A stretch of 14,148 nt of DNA from Clostridiales bacterium (GTDB lineage Bacteria; Bacillota; Clostridia; Lachnospirales; Lachnospiraceae). The stretch spans positions 1-14,148 of the forward strand of contig JAHZHF010000050.1 of the NCBI GenBank assembly GCA_019420405.1, read 5' to 3'. Positions 7,320 to 14,073 of the stretch are shown here, piece after piece. Numbering within the stretch: position 1 is the first letter of the stretch; every line of letters starts with the position of its first letter. The position numbers were made by a program, and so were the translations under genes. Below the pieces are notes generated by a model, which searched no databases, had not been told where the DNA came from, and saw nothing but the letters and a program-made list of their open reading frames with translations.

Positions 7320-7748
7320 TCAGATTCCATCGTCTGATGCTTCCTGCACTACCTGCTTGAATTCGTATTTAATCACCTGTTCTTTTCCTGTCTCAAGCAC
7401 AGAATCAACCAGGCCGTCGAGATCGTTCATGAATTTACGTGACATCACAATCTCAACCAACATCGGAAGGTTCGTTCCCGCTACAATGCGAATATTCTCC
7501 TTTCCGTGTCCGAGCTGCGCCGATACATTAAACGGTGTCCCACCCATAAGGTCCGTAAATATAATAACACCTTCACAGTCTTTCAGCATGTCCAGCGCTT
7601 TGCTGATCTCCCTCGTCAGATCCTCCGTGCTGTACGTAGGAAGGAAGTCCACATACTGATAATCGTCCTGTTCCCCTGCAATCAGGTTTACAGAGCTTGT
7701 TATTCCAGATCCAAAATTTGCATGTCCTGTAACTAATAATCCAATCAT
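7320..7748 (-). CDS. agaF: PTS EIIA component, mannose/GalNAc family
   Basis: The 142-residue product is a free-standing EIIA of the mannose PTS family, a cytoplasmic protein that takes phosphate from HPr and passes it to EIIB. The phosphorylated residue is His9 in LLVTGHANFGSG, followed by the family blocks VIIFTDLMGGTPFN at about 61-74 and RIVAGTNLPMLVE at about 87-99. The ATG is preceded by AGGAGAGG. Together with the EIIB, EIIC and EIID genes upstream it completes the transporter. Specificity for GalNAc is inferred from agaS, the deacetylase and the aldolase nearby; mannose-family EIIA proteins do not reveal the sugar by themselves. Confidence 0.9.
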   Translation of the reverse strand: MIGLLVTGHANFGSGITSSVNLIAGEQDDYQYVDFLPTYSTEDLTREISKALDMLKDCEGVIIFTDLMGGTPFNVSAQLGHGKENIRIVAGTNLPMLVEIVMSRKFMNDLDGLVDSVLETGKEQVIKYEFKQVVQEASDDGI

Positions 7749-7806
7749 GATACCTCTCCTGTTCTAAACATGTTTCCTGCCTGACATCTCAGGCCGTTCA
7801 TTTTCC

Positions 7807-8460
7807 TTATGCCTCTGCCTCTTCTAAGTATTTGTCAACCACAGGCATATAAACTGCTTTTGAATGAAAACATGCTTTTGCGCTCCTCATATATTCAAGC
7901 GCATTTTTGTTGTCTCCAAGATAAGAATACTGTTTTGCAACCATAAACAGAACTACGCCCAGAGCAAATCCATAATAAAGTTTGGAATTTATATCTTCCG
8001 TCATCTGGTCAATCAGGCCGCTCTCACCATCGAGCATCACCGCATAGGACTCTTCACAGTAACGGATCAGCTTTTTGTTTTCCGTTTTCCGGATCGCCTC
8101 CAGAAGCCAGTCCGCATATTTTCTGTTCCCCTTGATCAGGAACGTGTGGAAATATGTCTCCAGAAATGATTCTGCGTCATCTGACCGGTATTTCCCGGCG
8201 GAATCAATCATCTTAAGGAGCGTCTCCTCAAACTTCTCTGTCTCCTTCGCCACATAGTATGCTCTCAGCTTGTACAGGTCACAGACGTACTCTCCGAGTA
8301 CTTTCCGGGTCATTTCCATATCTGCAATCTTTGCAACGGTCTCACAGTCCCTGTTTTTTAAGCTGGTGTTCAGATTATGCAGCTGAAAATTTTTCACGCC
8401 CTGGAAGATCAGATAAGCGGCGAGCGCAATCACTACTATAAAAATTGTTATCGGATTCAA
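7807..8460 (-). CDS. membrane-anchored helical-repeat protein of unknown function inside the PTS operon
   Basis: I do not recognise this 217-residue product. Residues 3-20 form a hydrophobic segment (IFIVVIALAAYLIF), followed by a hydrophilic alpha-helical body that should face the cytoplasm. Residues about 166-198 (from ALGVVLFMVAKQY to ALEYMRSAKACF) resemble one tetratricopeptide repeat, and earlier helices are compatible with degenerate repeats. The start is TTG, with CAGGTGG a few bases upstream; the next ATG is 47 residues in and would remove the membrane anchor. It lies on the same strand between the EIID and EIIA genes, 134 and 58 bp from them, where a PTS operon normally has nothing, or a glycoside hydrolase or regulator. 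Its position suggests a role tied to the transporter, but no catalytic motif is visible. Confidence 0.75.
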   Translation of the reverse strand: MNPITIFIVVIALAAYLIFQGVKNFQLHNLNTSLKNRDCETVAKIADMEMTRKVLGEYVCDLYKLRAYYVAKETEKFEETLLKMIDSAGKYRSDDAESFLETYFHTFLIKGNRKYADWLLEAIRKTENKKLIRYCEESYAVMLDGESGLIDQMTEDINSKLYYGFALGVVLFMVAKQYSYLGDNKNALEYMRSAKACFHSKAVYMPVVDKYLEEAEA

Positions 8461-8510
8461 AAGGCCACCTGATTTCTTTCTAAATATTAATAGTACTCAT
8501 TTAATACAAG

Positions 8511-8572
8511 GGGGAGGATCAAAAAATCCCTCCCCTCGCTCTTTCCGGCGCCTCATAGCAGAAGCGCCGGAA
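8511..8572 (-). other. pair of hairpins after the EIID gene
   Basis: TTCCGGCGC (8543-8551) and GCGCCGGAA (8564-8572) form a perfect nine-pair stem 22 bases after the EIID stop. Next to it, GGGGGAGGAT (8510-8519) can pair with ATCCCTCCCC (8526-8535) with a small irregularity and a run of A (T on the minus strand) in the loop. Neither has a T run directly after its stem on the minus strand. They may protect the 3' end of the EIIBCD message or partly stop transcription, lowering the downstream genes. Confidence 0.5.
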
Positions 8573-8594
8573 TTTTATTTCTCGTTTTGCAGAC

Positions 8595-9515
8595 CTATTC
8601 GGCCGCTTCCTCCGGTACCGGGTACTCATACCACTCTACAAGCGGTGTATATCCGCCCGGAAGTGTATTTCCGTCAGCATCCATTGCCTGAGAGTTACCG
8701 CTCCAGATACCGAACGCACATCCTACGATACCTACTACAAGGATGAGGATGATACATCTTACCGGTGTCCAGCCCTTCTTGATCAGCGCGTAGATGCCAA
8801 GTGTGATCAGAAGCGGAATCAGCTTCGGCAGCACGCCGTCGAGCAGGCTCTGAATATTAATCTGTGTCTCACCAACAATCATACGAACTGTTGTAGAACC
8901 ATAGTTTGCGATCAGACCGCCGACTACGAAGATACCGAGGATACTTGCTGCACGTGTGAACTCTTTCGCGTTTGACGTCAGCAGAGTAACTGCTTTTGTT
9001 CCGAGTCCGTATGACCAGTACATCAGTCCGAAACGGACAACAAACTGAACTACGTTGAAGATGATCAGGAAGAGGATCGCACCTGCGATCTGGCCTTCCA
9101 TAGCCATATTCGCCGTCAGTCCGGCAGTGATCGGAACCAGAGTCAGCCAGAACAGAGCGTCTCCGATACCACCCAGCGGGCCTGCAGCGGAGATACGTAC
9201 GGAACGGATCGTCTGTGTCTCAGCCTTATTCTGCTCAAGTGAAAGAACAATACCCATTACAAATGTTACAAGGAACGGGTGTGTGTTCAGGAAATCCAGG
9301 TTGTGCGCCATAGAAGCCTTCAGGTCTTCCTTGTTTGTATGTATTTTCTGAAGACCCGGAAGAATTCCCCAGAGCCATCCACAAGCCTGCATTCTCTCAT
9401 AGTTGAAGGACGCCTGTAAGAAACAGGACAGCCAAACCATCTTATTTAACGTCTTCTTATCCAGCTGCGGAGCCGGAGTCAGATCCTGATATCTATCCGG
9501 AATATTATATGCCAT
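8595..9515 (-). CDS. agaE: PTS EIID component, mannose/GalNAc family
   Basis: From the ATG at 9515 the product has 306 residues (MAYNIPDRYQ...). It is the EIID membrane subunit, which pairs with EIIC to form the sugar channel. Family features include LNKMVWLSCFLQASFNYERMQ at about 23-43 and AAGPLGGIGDALFW at about 110-123, followed by several hydrophobic segments. This start has GGAGGTGA just upstream and the gene overlaps the end of the EIIC gene by 11 bp, indicating translational coupling. A longer frame to 9605 exists but lies inside the EIIC gene and is unlikely. The last 35 residues (from about 272) form a hydrophilic, acidic, aromatic-rich tail after the last membrane segment, so it is slightly longer than E. 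coli ManZ (about 283). Confidence 0.92.
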   Translation of the reverse strand: MAYNIPDRYQDLTPAPQLDKKTLNKMVWLSCFLQASFNYERMQACGWLWGILPGLQKIHTNKEDLKASMAHNLDFLNTHPFLVTFVMGIVLSLEQNKAETQTIRSVRISAAGPLGGIGDALFWLTLVPITAGLTANMAMEGQIAGAILFLIIFNVVQFVVRFGLMYWSYGLGTKAVTLLTSNAKEFTRAASILGIFVVGGLIANYGSTTVRMIVGETQINIQSLLDGVLPKLIPLLITLGIYALIKKGWTPVRCIILILVVGIVGCAFGIWSGNSQAMDADGNTLPGGYTPLVEWYEYPVPEEAAE

Positions 9516-10335
9516 CCTGGTCACCTCCTGCAAAGCCGGCGCCTGCGCCTGCGTTCTGTTTGATCTTTGTCTGTGTTGTGAAGTCATAGATTGCAATAGC
9601 AACACCTACGAATGCACACAGGATCAGAGTTGCTCCTGAAGTTGTTGCGTTTGCGCTGCAGAGCAGTGCCATAACGAAACCTGCCAGAAGGAATCCCCAC
9701 ATCTCTTTGGACATCATAACTTTCATAAGGATCGCAAAACCGACGAACTTCATAGCGCCGCCTGCTGCGTCCAGACCAGCCATTACCCATGAGAAGTCAT
9801 AGGAGAACTGCTGTAATGTCTCTCCAAGTGCGGAACCGCCGTACAGACCTGCAACAGCCAGAATACCAAAGAGGCATCCAAGAACGCCCATCTCAAGGAA
9901 GTTCAGGTTACGGATTCCCTTTACATTAGCTTCCTCTGCATATTGGTCAGCCTTAGCCATCATACCTGACATAAATGTAAATGTAAGTGTAACTGCATAC
10001 TGTCCGAATACTGCGAACGGAATCGCAAGACCAAGAGCTGCGCCGACACCGTCTGCAGTTGCCTCCATATTGAGTGAAACTGCAAAGATCGTTGCCATAA
10101 TACCGCCGAGGATAGCGTTCGGCGGCTGTGCTCCACCGATCGGCATACTACCGATCTGGATCAGCTGGTAAGCACCACCAACTACTACACCAAGCTCGAA
10201 GTTACCAAGGATAGCTCCGATGATCGGGCAGGTAACAATCGGCTGGTACAGAGACTCTAAAAAGCTGAACTGGTCGATTCCCATGATAAATGCAACCACA
10301 AAGACCAGAATTGCCTGAATAATTGAAATCTCCAT
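9505..10335 (-). CDS. agaW: PTS EIIC component, mannose/GalNAc family
   Basis: The 276-residue product is a mannose-family EIIC, a very hydrophobic protein with multiple membrane segments. With EIID it makes the membrane channel and sugar-binding site. Family blocks seen are FIMGIDQFSFLESLYQPIV at about 17-35, GNFELGVVVGGAYQLIQIG at about 44-62 and MPIGGAQPPNA at about 64-74. The C-terminal 20 residues are glycine-rich (NAGAGAGFAGG). The nucleotides encoding AGGD in this tail also supply the ribosome binding site of the EIID gene. It starts 42 bp after the EIIB stop. Sugar specificity is inferred from neighbours only. Confidence 0.92.
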   Translation of the reverse strand: MEISIIQAILVFVVAFIMGIDQFSFLESLYQPIVTCPIIGAILGNFELGVVVGGAYQLIQIGSMPIGGAQPPNAILGGIMATIFAVSLNMEATADGVGAALGLAIPFAVFGQYAVTLTFTFMSGMMAKADQYAEEANVKGIRNLNFLEMGVLGCLFGILAVAGLYGGSALGETLQQFSYDFSWVMAGLDAAGGAMKFVGFAILMKVMMSKEMWGFLLAGFVMALLCSANATTSGATLILCAFVGVAIAIYDFTTQTKIKQNAGAGAGFAGGDQDGI

Positions 10336-10377
10336 GTTTACTCCTTTCCCATTAACCCATAAAACTTTCTCGTAAAA

Positions 10378-10854
10378 TTACTTAAACAGTTTGTCGATGC
10401 TCTCTGTCGGTGTATCCGGAACTCTCTTAATCTCAAGTTCTACACCAAGTTCCTGCATCTTTTTAAAAGCTGCGACATCGTCGTCATCGACAGCGACGGA
10501 AGTAGCCACCTGGCGTTTGCCGTCAGCCATGTGCATGTTGCCGATGTTTACCTTCTTAATCGGCACTCCGCCTTCGACCAGCTTAAGTACGTCCTGCGGT
10601 GTCTCGCAGATAATTGCAATATGCTGATTCGGTGAAGCTCTGTGGATGATGTCAATCGTCTTCTGAATCGTGAAGAACCTTGTCTGCGCATAAGCCGGCG
10701 CCGCCATGTTCATCAGGCTCTGACGAAATTCAGCTCCTGCCACTGCGTCATTCGCAACAAGCAGAAGGTTCGCGCCTACGACGCCGCACCACTGTGTTGC
10801 GACCTGACCGTGAATCAGACGATTGTCAATTCTTGTCAATCTGATATCCGGCAT
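10378..10854 (-). CDS. agaV: PTS EIIB component, mannose/GalNAc family
   Basis: The product is a cytoplasmic EIIB of 158 residues that receives phosphate from EIIA on a histidine and transfers it to the sugar during transport. The site is His15 in RIDNRLIHGQVATQW, and the conserved VGGxPI-type block appears as VEGGVPIKKVNIGNMH at about 92-107. I chose the ATG at 10854: GGAGG lies eight bases before it, whereas only two bases separate GGAGG from the ATG at 10860. The resulting N-terminus, MPDIRLTRID, is also the usual one for AgaV/AgaB proteins. It is the first gene of the PTS operon, with the promoter about 125 bp upstream. Specificity for GalNAc rather than mannose or another sugar is an inference from the cluster. 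Confidence 0.92.
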   Translation of the reverse strand: MPDIRLTRIDNRLIHGQVATQWCGVVGANLLLVANDAVAGAEFRQSLMNMAAPAYAQTRFFTIQKTIDIIHRASPNQHIAIICETPQDVLKLVEGGVPIKKVNIGNMHMADGKRQVATSVAVDDDDVAAFKKMQELGVELEIKRVPDTPTESIDKLFK

Positions 10855-10973
10855 CCTCATATCCTCCTTTCTTCTAAGATTTCAGCATTCACAGGACGGG
10901 CTTTAAGTCCGCGCCTATATGCCGCTTTTAAAGCTTTCTCCGTAACAAAATGTGCGGAAAGTGAAATCAGCTT

Positions 10974-11014
10974 ATACATTGTATTATACCAGACTTTAAG
11001 ACTCCTGGTTTGCA
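10974..11014 (-). promoter_or_regulatory. promoter of the PTS operon (extended -10)
   Basis: On the minus strand TATAAT (10983-10988) is preceded by TGG, a perfect extended -10 (TGnTATAAT). The -35 region is poor (AAACCA at 17 bp), which is usual for extended -10 or activator-dependent promoters. An 11-bp palindrome, ATACA-T-TGTAT (10974-10984), spans the expected start site and could be a repressor operator. The leader is about 120 nt. No sigma-54 type -24/-12 element was seen, although many mannose-family PTS operons use one. Confidence 0.65.
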
Positions 11015-11122
11015 CTTTTTATTATTCCGCTTACAATTTTTGGTTATATAATTTTAATAAAAAATATATAGAATTTTTATTTCTTTATCACAAAATTGAC
11101 AATTCTCTTACTTTTTTCTTCT

Positions 11123-11192
11123 GTATGCATACGCTCTATACATTTATGCATTTTTATGCATTATGTGTGCTGTTTATGCACATTTTTGCAAT
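11123..11192. promoter_or_regulatory. tandem ArgR-box-like palindromes upstream of argG
   Basis: TATGCATTTTTATGCATT (11145-11162) is a palindrome with ATGCAT arms around four T. Its reverse complement matches the published B. subtilis ARG box (CATGAATAAAAATKCAAK) at about 14 of 18 positions. A second copy, TATGCACATTTTTGCAAT (11175-11192), matches the first at 14 of 18, with centres 30 bp apart. A further palindrome, GTATGCATAC, is at 11123-11132. The boxes lie about 120-165 bp upstream of the argG start site, which is far for simple repression. They may work by looping to a weaker half site over the argG -35, or act on the leftward PTS promoter. Confidence 0.5.
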
Positions 11193-11231
11193 AGTTCATC
11201 CATAGGGCTGTCCAGGAGAAAAATCATACCC

Positions 11232-11257
11232 TACGAATGTCACGGGCTGAACTGTTA
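11232..11257 (+). repeat. dispersed 26-bp repeat, copy 1
   Basis: This 26-base segment begins TACGAATG and ends CTGAACTGTTA. The same sequence with one difference is found inverted at 14074-14099. A chance match of 25 of 26 bases within 14 kb is very unlikely. It lies between the ArgR-like boxes and the argG promoter. It does not code for anything visible. Confidence 0.7.
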
Positions 11258-11277
11258 GTATATTTTATAAATTTACT

Positions 11278-11307
11278 CTTGCATAATTATAACTTCTGGT
11301 GTATAGT
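11278..11307 (+). promoter_or_regulatory. argG promoter with an ArgR-like half site over the -35
   Basis: TTGCAT (11279-11284) and TATAGT (11302-11307) are 17 bp apart, a good vegetative promoter. The sequence CTTGCAT at 11278-11284 equals one arm of the B. subtilis ARG box, and the full 18 bases match at about 12, so ArgR bound here would cover the -35. Transcription would start near 11314, giving an 89-nt leader. Confidence 0.6.
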
Positions 11308-11348
11308 ATATTCCAGCTTGACAAAGCAAAGATACAAAAACAGAATTT

Positions 11349-11365
11349 CCCCGGATCCATCGGGG
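11349..11365 (+). other. hairpin in the argG leader
   Basis: CCCCG (11349-11353) and CGGGG (11361-11365) form a five-pair GC stem with a seven-base loop, about 25 bases upstream of the AGGAGG ribosome binding site. No T-box sequence (such as AGGGTGGNACCGCG) and no terminator are present, so it is probably not an attenuator. Confidence 0.35.
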
Positions 11366-11402
11366 GACAAATTAATAAAATACATTCAGGAGGCAATTAA
11401 AA

Positions 11403-12635
11403 ATGAGTAAGGGAAAAGTTGTACTGGCATATTCAGGCGGTCTTGACACAACCGCAATCATTCCGTGGCTGAAGGAAACCTTTGATTATGAAGTTATCTG
11501 CTGCTGTATCGACTGCGGACAGGGCGAAGAACTGGACGGTCTGGACGAGAGGGCAAAGCTTTCCGGAGCTTCCAAGTTATATATAGAAAATATTATCGAT
11601 GAATTCTGTGATGACTTCATCATGCCGTGCGTGAAGGCAGGCGCTGTCTACGAGAACAAATATCTCCTCGGCACATCCATGGCCCGTCCGGCGATCGCCA
11701 AGAAATTAGTTGAGATCGCCCGCAAGGAAAACGCGGTAGCAATCTGCCACGGTGCTACAGGAAAAGGAAATGACCAGATCCGTTTTGAGCTTGGAATCAA
11801 GGCTCTGGCTCCGGATATCAAGATCATCGCTCCATGGCGTATGACAGACGTATGGACCATGCAGTCCCGTGAAGACGAGATCGAATACTGCCGCCAGCAC
11901 GGGATCGATCTTCCGTTTGACGCAAAACACAGCTACAGCCGTGACCGTAACCTGTGGCACATCAGCCACGAGGGACTTGAACTGGAAGATCCGGCAAACG
12001 AGCCGAACTATGACGACCTGCTCGTCCTGGGCGTGACACCGCAGAAAGCCCCGGACAAAGAAGAATATGTAACCATGACATTCGAGGCGGGTATCCCGAA
12101 GACACTCAATGGAAAAGAAATGAAGGTATCCGAGATCATCTCCGAGCTCAACGCCCTGGGTGGAAAACACGGAATCGGCATTGTTGATATCGTAGAGAAC
12201 CGTGTGGTTGGTATGAAATCCCGCGGTGTATACGAGACACCGGGCGGAACGATCCTTATGGAAGCTCACCAGCAGCTCGAAGAGCTTGTTCTCGACCGCG
12301 CAACCTACGAGGTGAAGAAGGATCTCGGAAATAAGTTCGCACAGATTGTATACGAAGGAAAATGGTTCACACCGCTTCGTGAGGCGATCCAGGCTTTCGT
12401 AGACGTGACACAGCAGTATGTGACCGGTGAAGTGAAGTTCAAACTCTACAAGGGAAATATCATCCGGGCCGGAGAGACTTCCCCGTACTCCCTGTACAGT
12501 GAATCTCTTGCAAGCTTCACAACCGGAGATCTCTATGATCACCACGACGCTGACGGTTTCATCAACCTGTTCGGCCTGCCGCTTAAAGTCCGCGCAATGA
12601 AGATGCAGGAACTGAAAAACCAGAACCAGAAATAA
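11403..12635 (+). CDS. argG: argininosuccinate synthase
   Basis: The 410-residue product is argininosuccinate synthase, a cytoplasmic enzyme joining citrulline and aspartate with ATP in arginine biosynthesis. The ATP-binding loop AYSGGLDTT lies at 9-17 and the conserved GATGKGNDQIRFE block at 117-129; YSRDRNLWHISHEG follows in the middle of the protein. Length agrees with the family (about 400). The ATG has AGGAGG nine bases upstream. argH does not follow; a terminator does, so the gene is transcribed alone here. The Thr in SGGLDTT, where Ser is common, is a conservative change. It has no functional link to the sugar cluster to its left beyond the shared upstream region. Confidence 0.97.
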   Translation: MSKGKVVLAYSGGLDTTAIIPWLKETFDYEVICCCIDCGQGEELDGLDERAKLSGASKLYIENIIDEFCDDFIMPCVKAGAVYENKYLLGTSMARPAIAKKLVEIARKENAVAICHGATGKGNDQIRFELGIKALAPDIKIIAPWRMTDVWTMQSREDEIEYCRQHGIDLPFDAKHSYSRDRNLWHISHEGLELEDPANEPNYDDLLVLGVTPQKAPDKEEYVTMTFEAGIPKTLNGKEMKVSEIISELNALGGKHGIGIVDIVENRVVGMKSRGVYETPGGTILMEAHQQLEELVLDRATYEVKKDLGNKFAQIVYEGKWFTPLREAIQAFVDVTQQYVTGEVKFKLYKGNIIRAGETSPYSLYSESLASFTTGDLYDHHDADGFINLFGLPLKVRAMKMQELKNQNQK

Positions 12636-12680
12636 TCTGACTAAAAAGCAGAACATCCCAACAGGACTGTAAATCGTAAC

Positions 12681-12738
12681 AATTGGGAAGCCCCATATGC
12701 CAAACGGCGGAGCTTCCCAATTTTCATTTCTTCTTTTA
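12681..12738 (+). terminator. argG terminator
   Basis: AATTGGGAAGC (12681-12691) pairs perfectly with GCTTCCCAATT (12712-12722). The 20-base loop holds a further small hairpin, GCC-AAAC-GGC. T-rich sequence follows to about 12740 (TTTTCATTTCTTCTTTTATT, counting two T of the stem). It sits 45 bp after the argG stop. Confidence 0.85.
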
Positions 12739-12762
12739 TTCCCGCGAAGCAGCGAGCCAGGC

Positions 12763-12851
12763 GGACATGCCTGCATGTCCATTTGGCGGAGCTGTGTGCC
12801 GGTGGCACACGTTTAGCACCGCCCGCAGCCGGCTGATTCGCCGTTTACGGC
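12763..12851. repeat. cluster of perfect short hairpins between argG and the XRE gene
   Basis: Three perfect inverted repeats follow each other: GGACATG and CATGTCC (12763-12780, four-base loop), GTGTGCC and GGCACAC (12794-12810, three-base loop), and GCCG and CGGC (12840-12851, TTTA loop), the last covering the stop codon of the XRE gene. The nine-base word GGCGGAGCT occurs both in the argG terminator (12706-12714) and here (12785-12793). No T runs follow the stems, so these are not standard terminators. They resemble extragenic palindromic repeats, and the minus-strand gene may use them as its 3' end. Confidence 0.55.
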
Positions 12852-13990
12852 TCACCATGCCCGGTAGTGGCACAGGGTTCATATCTCTCCCGGTATTCTT
12901 CCAGAAACTCCCGGAACTCATCGTTCCCCTTAAGGAACTCGTACTCCGGGCTTGACCGGAACTCCCGGAACAGAGCGTGAGAAATCTGATCCAGCGCAAT
13001 TCTTCTCTGCTCTTCCTGCCCTTCCTGTTTCTCTGATTCTCCCTGCTTTCTCTTCCTGATATGGCTGTAGATCCCGTTTTCAGAAGACTCCCATCTGTCA
13101 AGGGGAGTCTCCATCACCTGTCGCATATATTTCATCGTTTCCGCTGCATCTTTTCTTTTCACCGCCAGTTCCATCGGCAGCAGCGCCGGAGTGTAGCTGC
13201 CCAGCTCAAACACCTCAGCCATCCGCACTCCGGTTCTGACAATTGCTTCTGCCCGCTCTTCATCACCTTCCTCCATCGCGATATCCATCAGCTTCATCAG
13301 ATGCATATGAACCTCATTGATATTTCCAAGCACAGCGCCCTCCAGAAGCCGCCCGGCCTCGTCAAGCTTCCCCTGCCTCATCAGCACCTGAGCCTGCAAA
13401 TGCCGCTTATCCGCTTCCCGCTCAGGAAGCAGGCTCAGGATCTCCTCCGCTTTCTCATACTGTTCCTTTCTGATATATTCACCTGCCAGCATGAACGCAG
13501 CGCCGTTTTTAACCCGGTATTCCTCACAGTTTTCAACAATATATTCATAACGTGCGAGGATATGTTTTTCATATTTTCTCTCGTATTCCTCAGCCGCTTC
13601 CTCTCTGAGCTCTCCTCCCGCCAGGACGAACCCGCCCTGCAGCGTCTGCGTGACCATATAGATCAGCGGCATGCATCTCGGATATTCCCTGATCTTCCGT
13701 TCCGCCAGGGAAGCTCCCGCGTCAATTCCATCCCGGAACATCACCTCACTCAGCTTCGAGCAAAACTCCATGATTTCCTTCTCCGTCATTTCCTCCCTGA
13801 AACAAAGCAGCGTATTCACATCCGTCCCCAGAAGCCTGGCCAGCGGCGCAAGCGTCATAATATCCGGATAAGATCCGCCCCTCTCCCACTTATTCACCGC
13901 AGGAGCTGTCACTCCGAGCCGTTCCGCCACCTGCTCCTGTGTCAGCCCGATAGCCTTCCTCTTCTCCCTTATCACATCACTGATCGGCAT
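12845..13990 (-). CDS. XRE-family DNA-binding protein with C-terminal helical repeats
   Basis: The 381-residue product begins with an XRE/Cro-type helix-turn-helix at about 5-60 (IREKRKAIGLTQEQVAERLGV, then APAVNKWERGGSYPDIMTLAPLARLLG). The rest, from about 70, is entirely alpha-helical and rich in charged residues, with TPR-like helix pairs such as EQYEKAEEILSLLPEREADKR and GKLDEAGRLLEGA in the middle. Such HTH plus TPR proteins occur in Firmicutes as regulators, some responding to peptides, others unknown. The ATG has AAGGAG eight bases upstream. It is convergent with argG, stands alone, and no target gene is evident here. The three CTGAAT words upstream (14012, 14025, 14036) may be a self-operator. 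The ligand and regulon cannot be inferred. Confidence 0.88.
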   Translation of the reverse strand: MPISDVIREKRKAIGLTQEQVAERLGVTAPAVNKWERGGSYPDIMTLAPLARLLGTDVNTLLCFREEMTEKEIMEFCSKLSEVMFRDGIDAGASLAERKIREYPRCMPLIYMVTQTLQGGFVLAGGELREEAAEEYERKYEKHILARYEYIVENCEEYRVKNGAAFMLAGEYIRKEQYEKAEEILSLLPEREADKRHLQAQVLMRQGKLDEAGRLLEGAVLGNINEVHMHLMKLMDIAMEEGDEERAEAIVRTGVRMAEVFELGSYTPALLPMELAVKRKDAAETMKYMRQVMETPLDRWESSENGIYSHIRKRKQGESEKQEGQEEQRRIALDQISHALFREFRSSPEYEFLKGNDEFREFLEEYRERYEPCATTGHGEP

Positions 13991-14073
13991 TCTCCCATCT
14001 CCTTTTCCTGTCTGAATTTTCTCACTGAATCTCCTCTGAATCTTTCGTATTTCTTCGTTTCTCCTTCTGATCG

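Noticed and set aside
9516..9605. Longer N-terminus for EIID
   Set aside because: The extra 30 residues lie within the EIIC gene and are hydrophilic and unlike EIID; GGAGGTGA directly before 9515 decides the shorter start.
10861..11100. Sigma-54 promoter for the PTS operon
   Set aside because: Many mannose-type PTS operons depend on sigma-54 and a LevR activator, but I found no GG-N10-GC element with the right flanks and no LevR gene; the extended -10 explains the promoter better.
11123..11192. CRISPR-like array from repeated TTATGCA words
   Set aside because: Units are short, imperfect and palindromic without spacers of regular size; operator boxes are a better explanation.
10642..11205. 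187-codon plus-strand frame running through the start of the EIIB gene into the control region
   Set aside because: It overlaps conserved EIIB codons, then AT-rich promoter DNA, and has no ribosome binding site or motif.
11308..11402. T-box or arginine-type riboswitch in the argG leader
   Set aside because: No T-box sequence, no antiterminator/terminator pair and only one short hairpin are present.
11706..12782. 358-codon open frame on the minus strand across argG
   Set aside because: It is antisense to the whole conserved argG and has a low-complexity translation with no family motifs. Long antisense frames are common opposite genes with this codon use.
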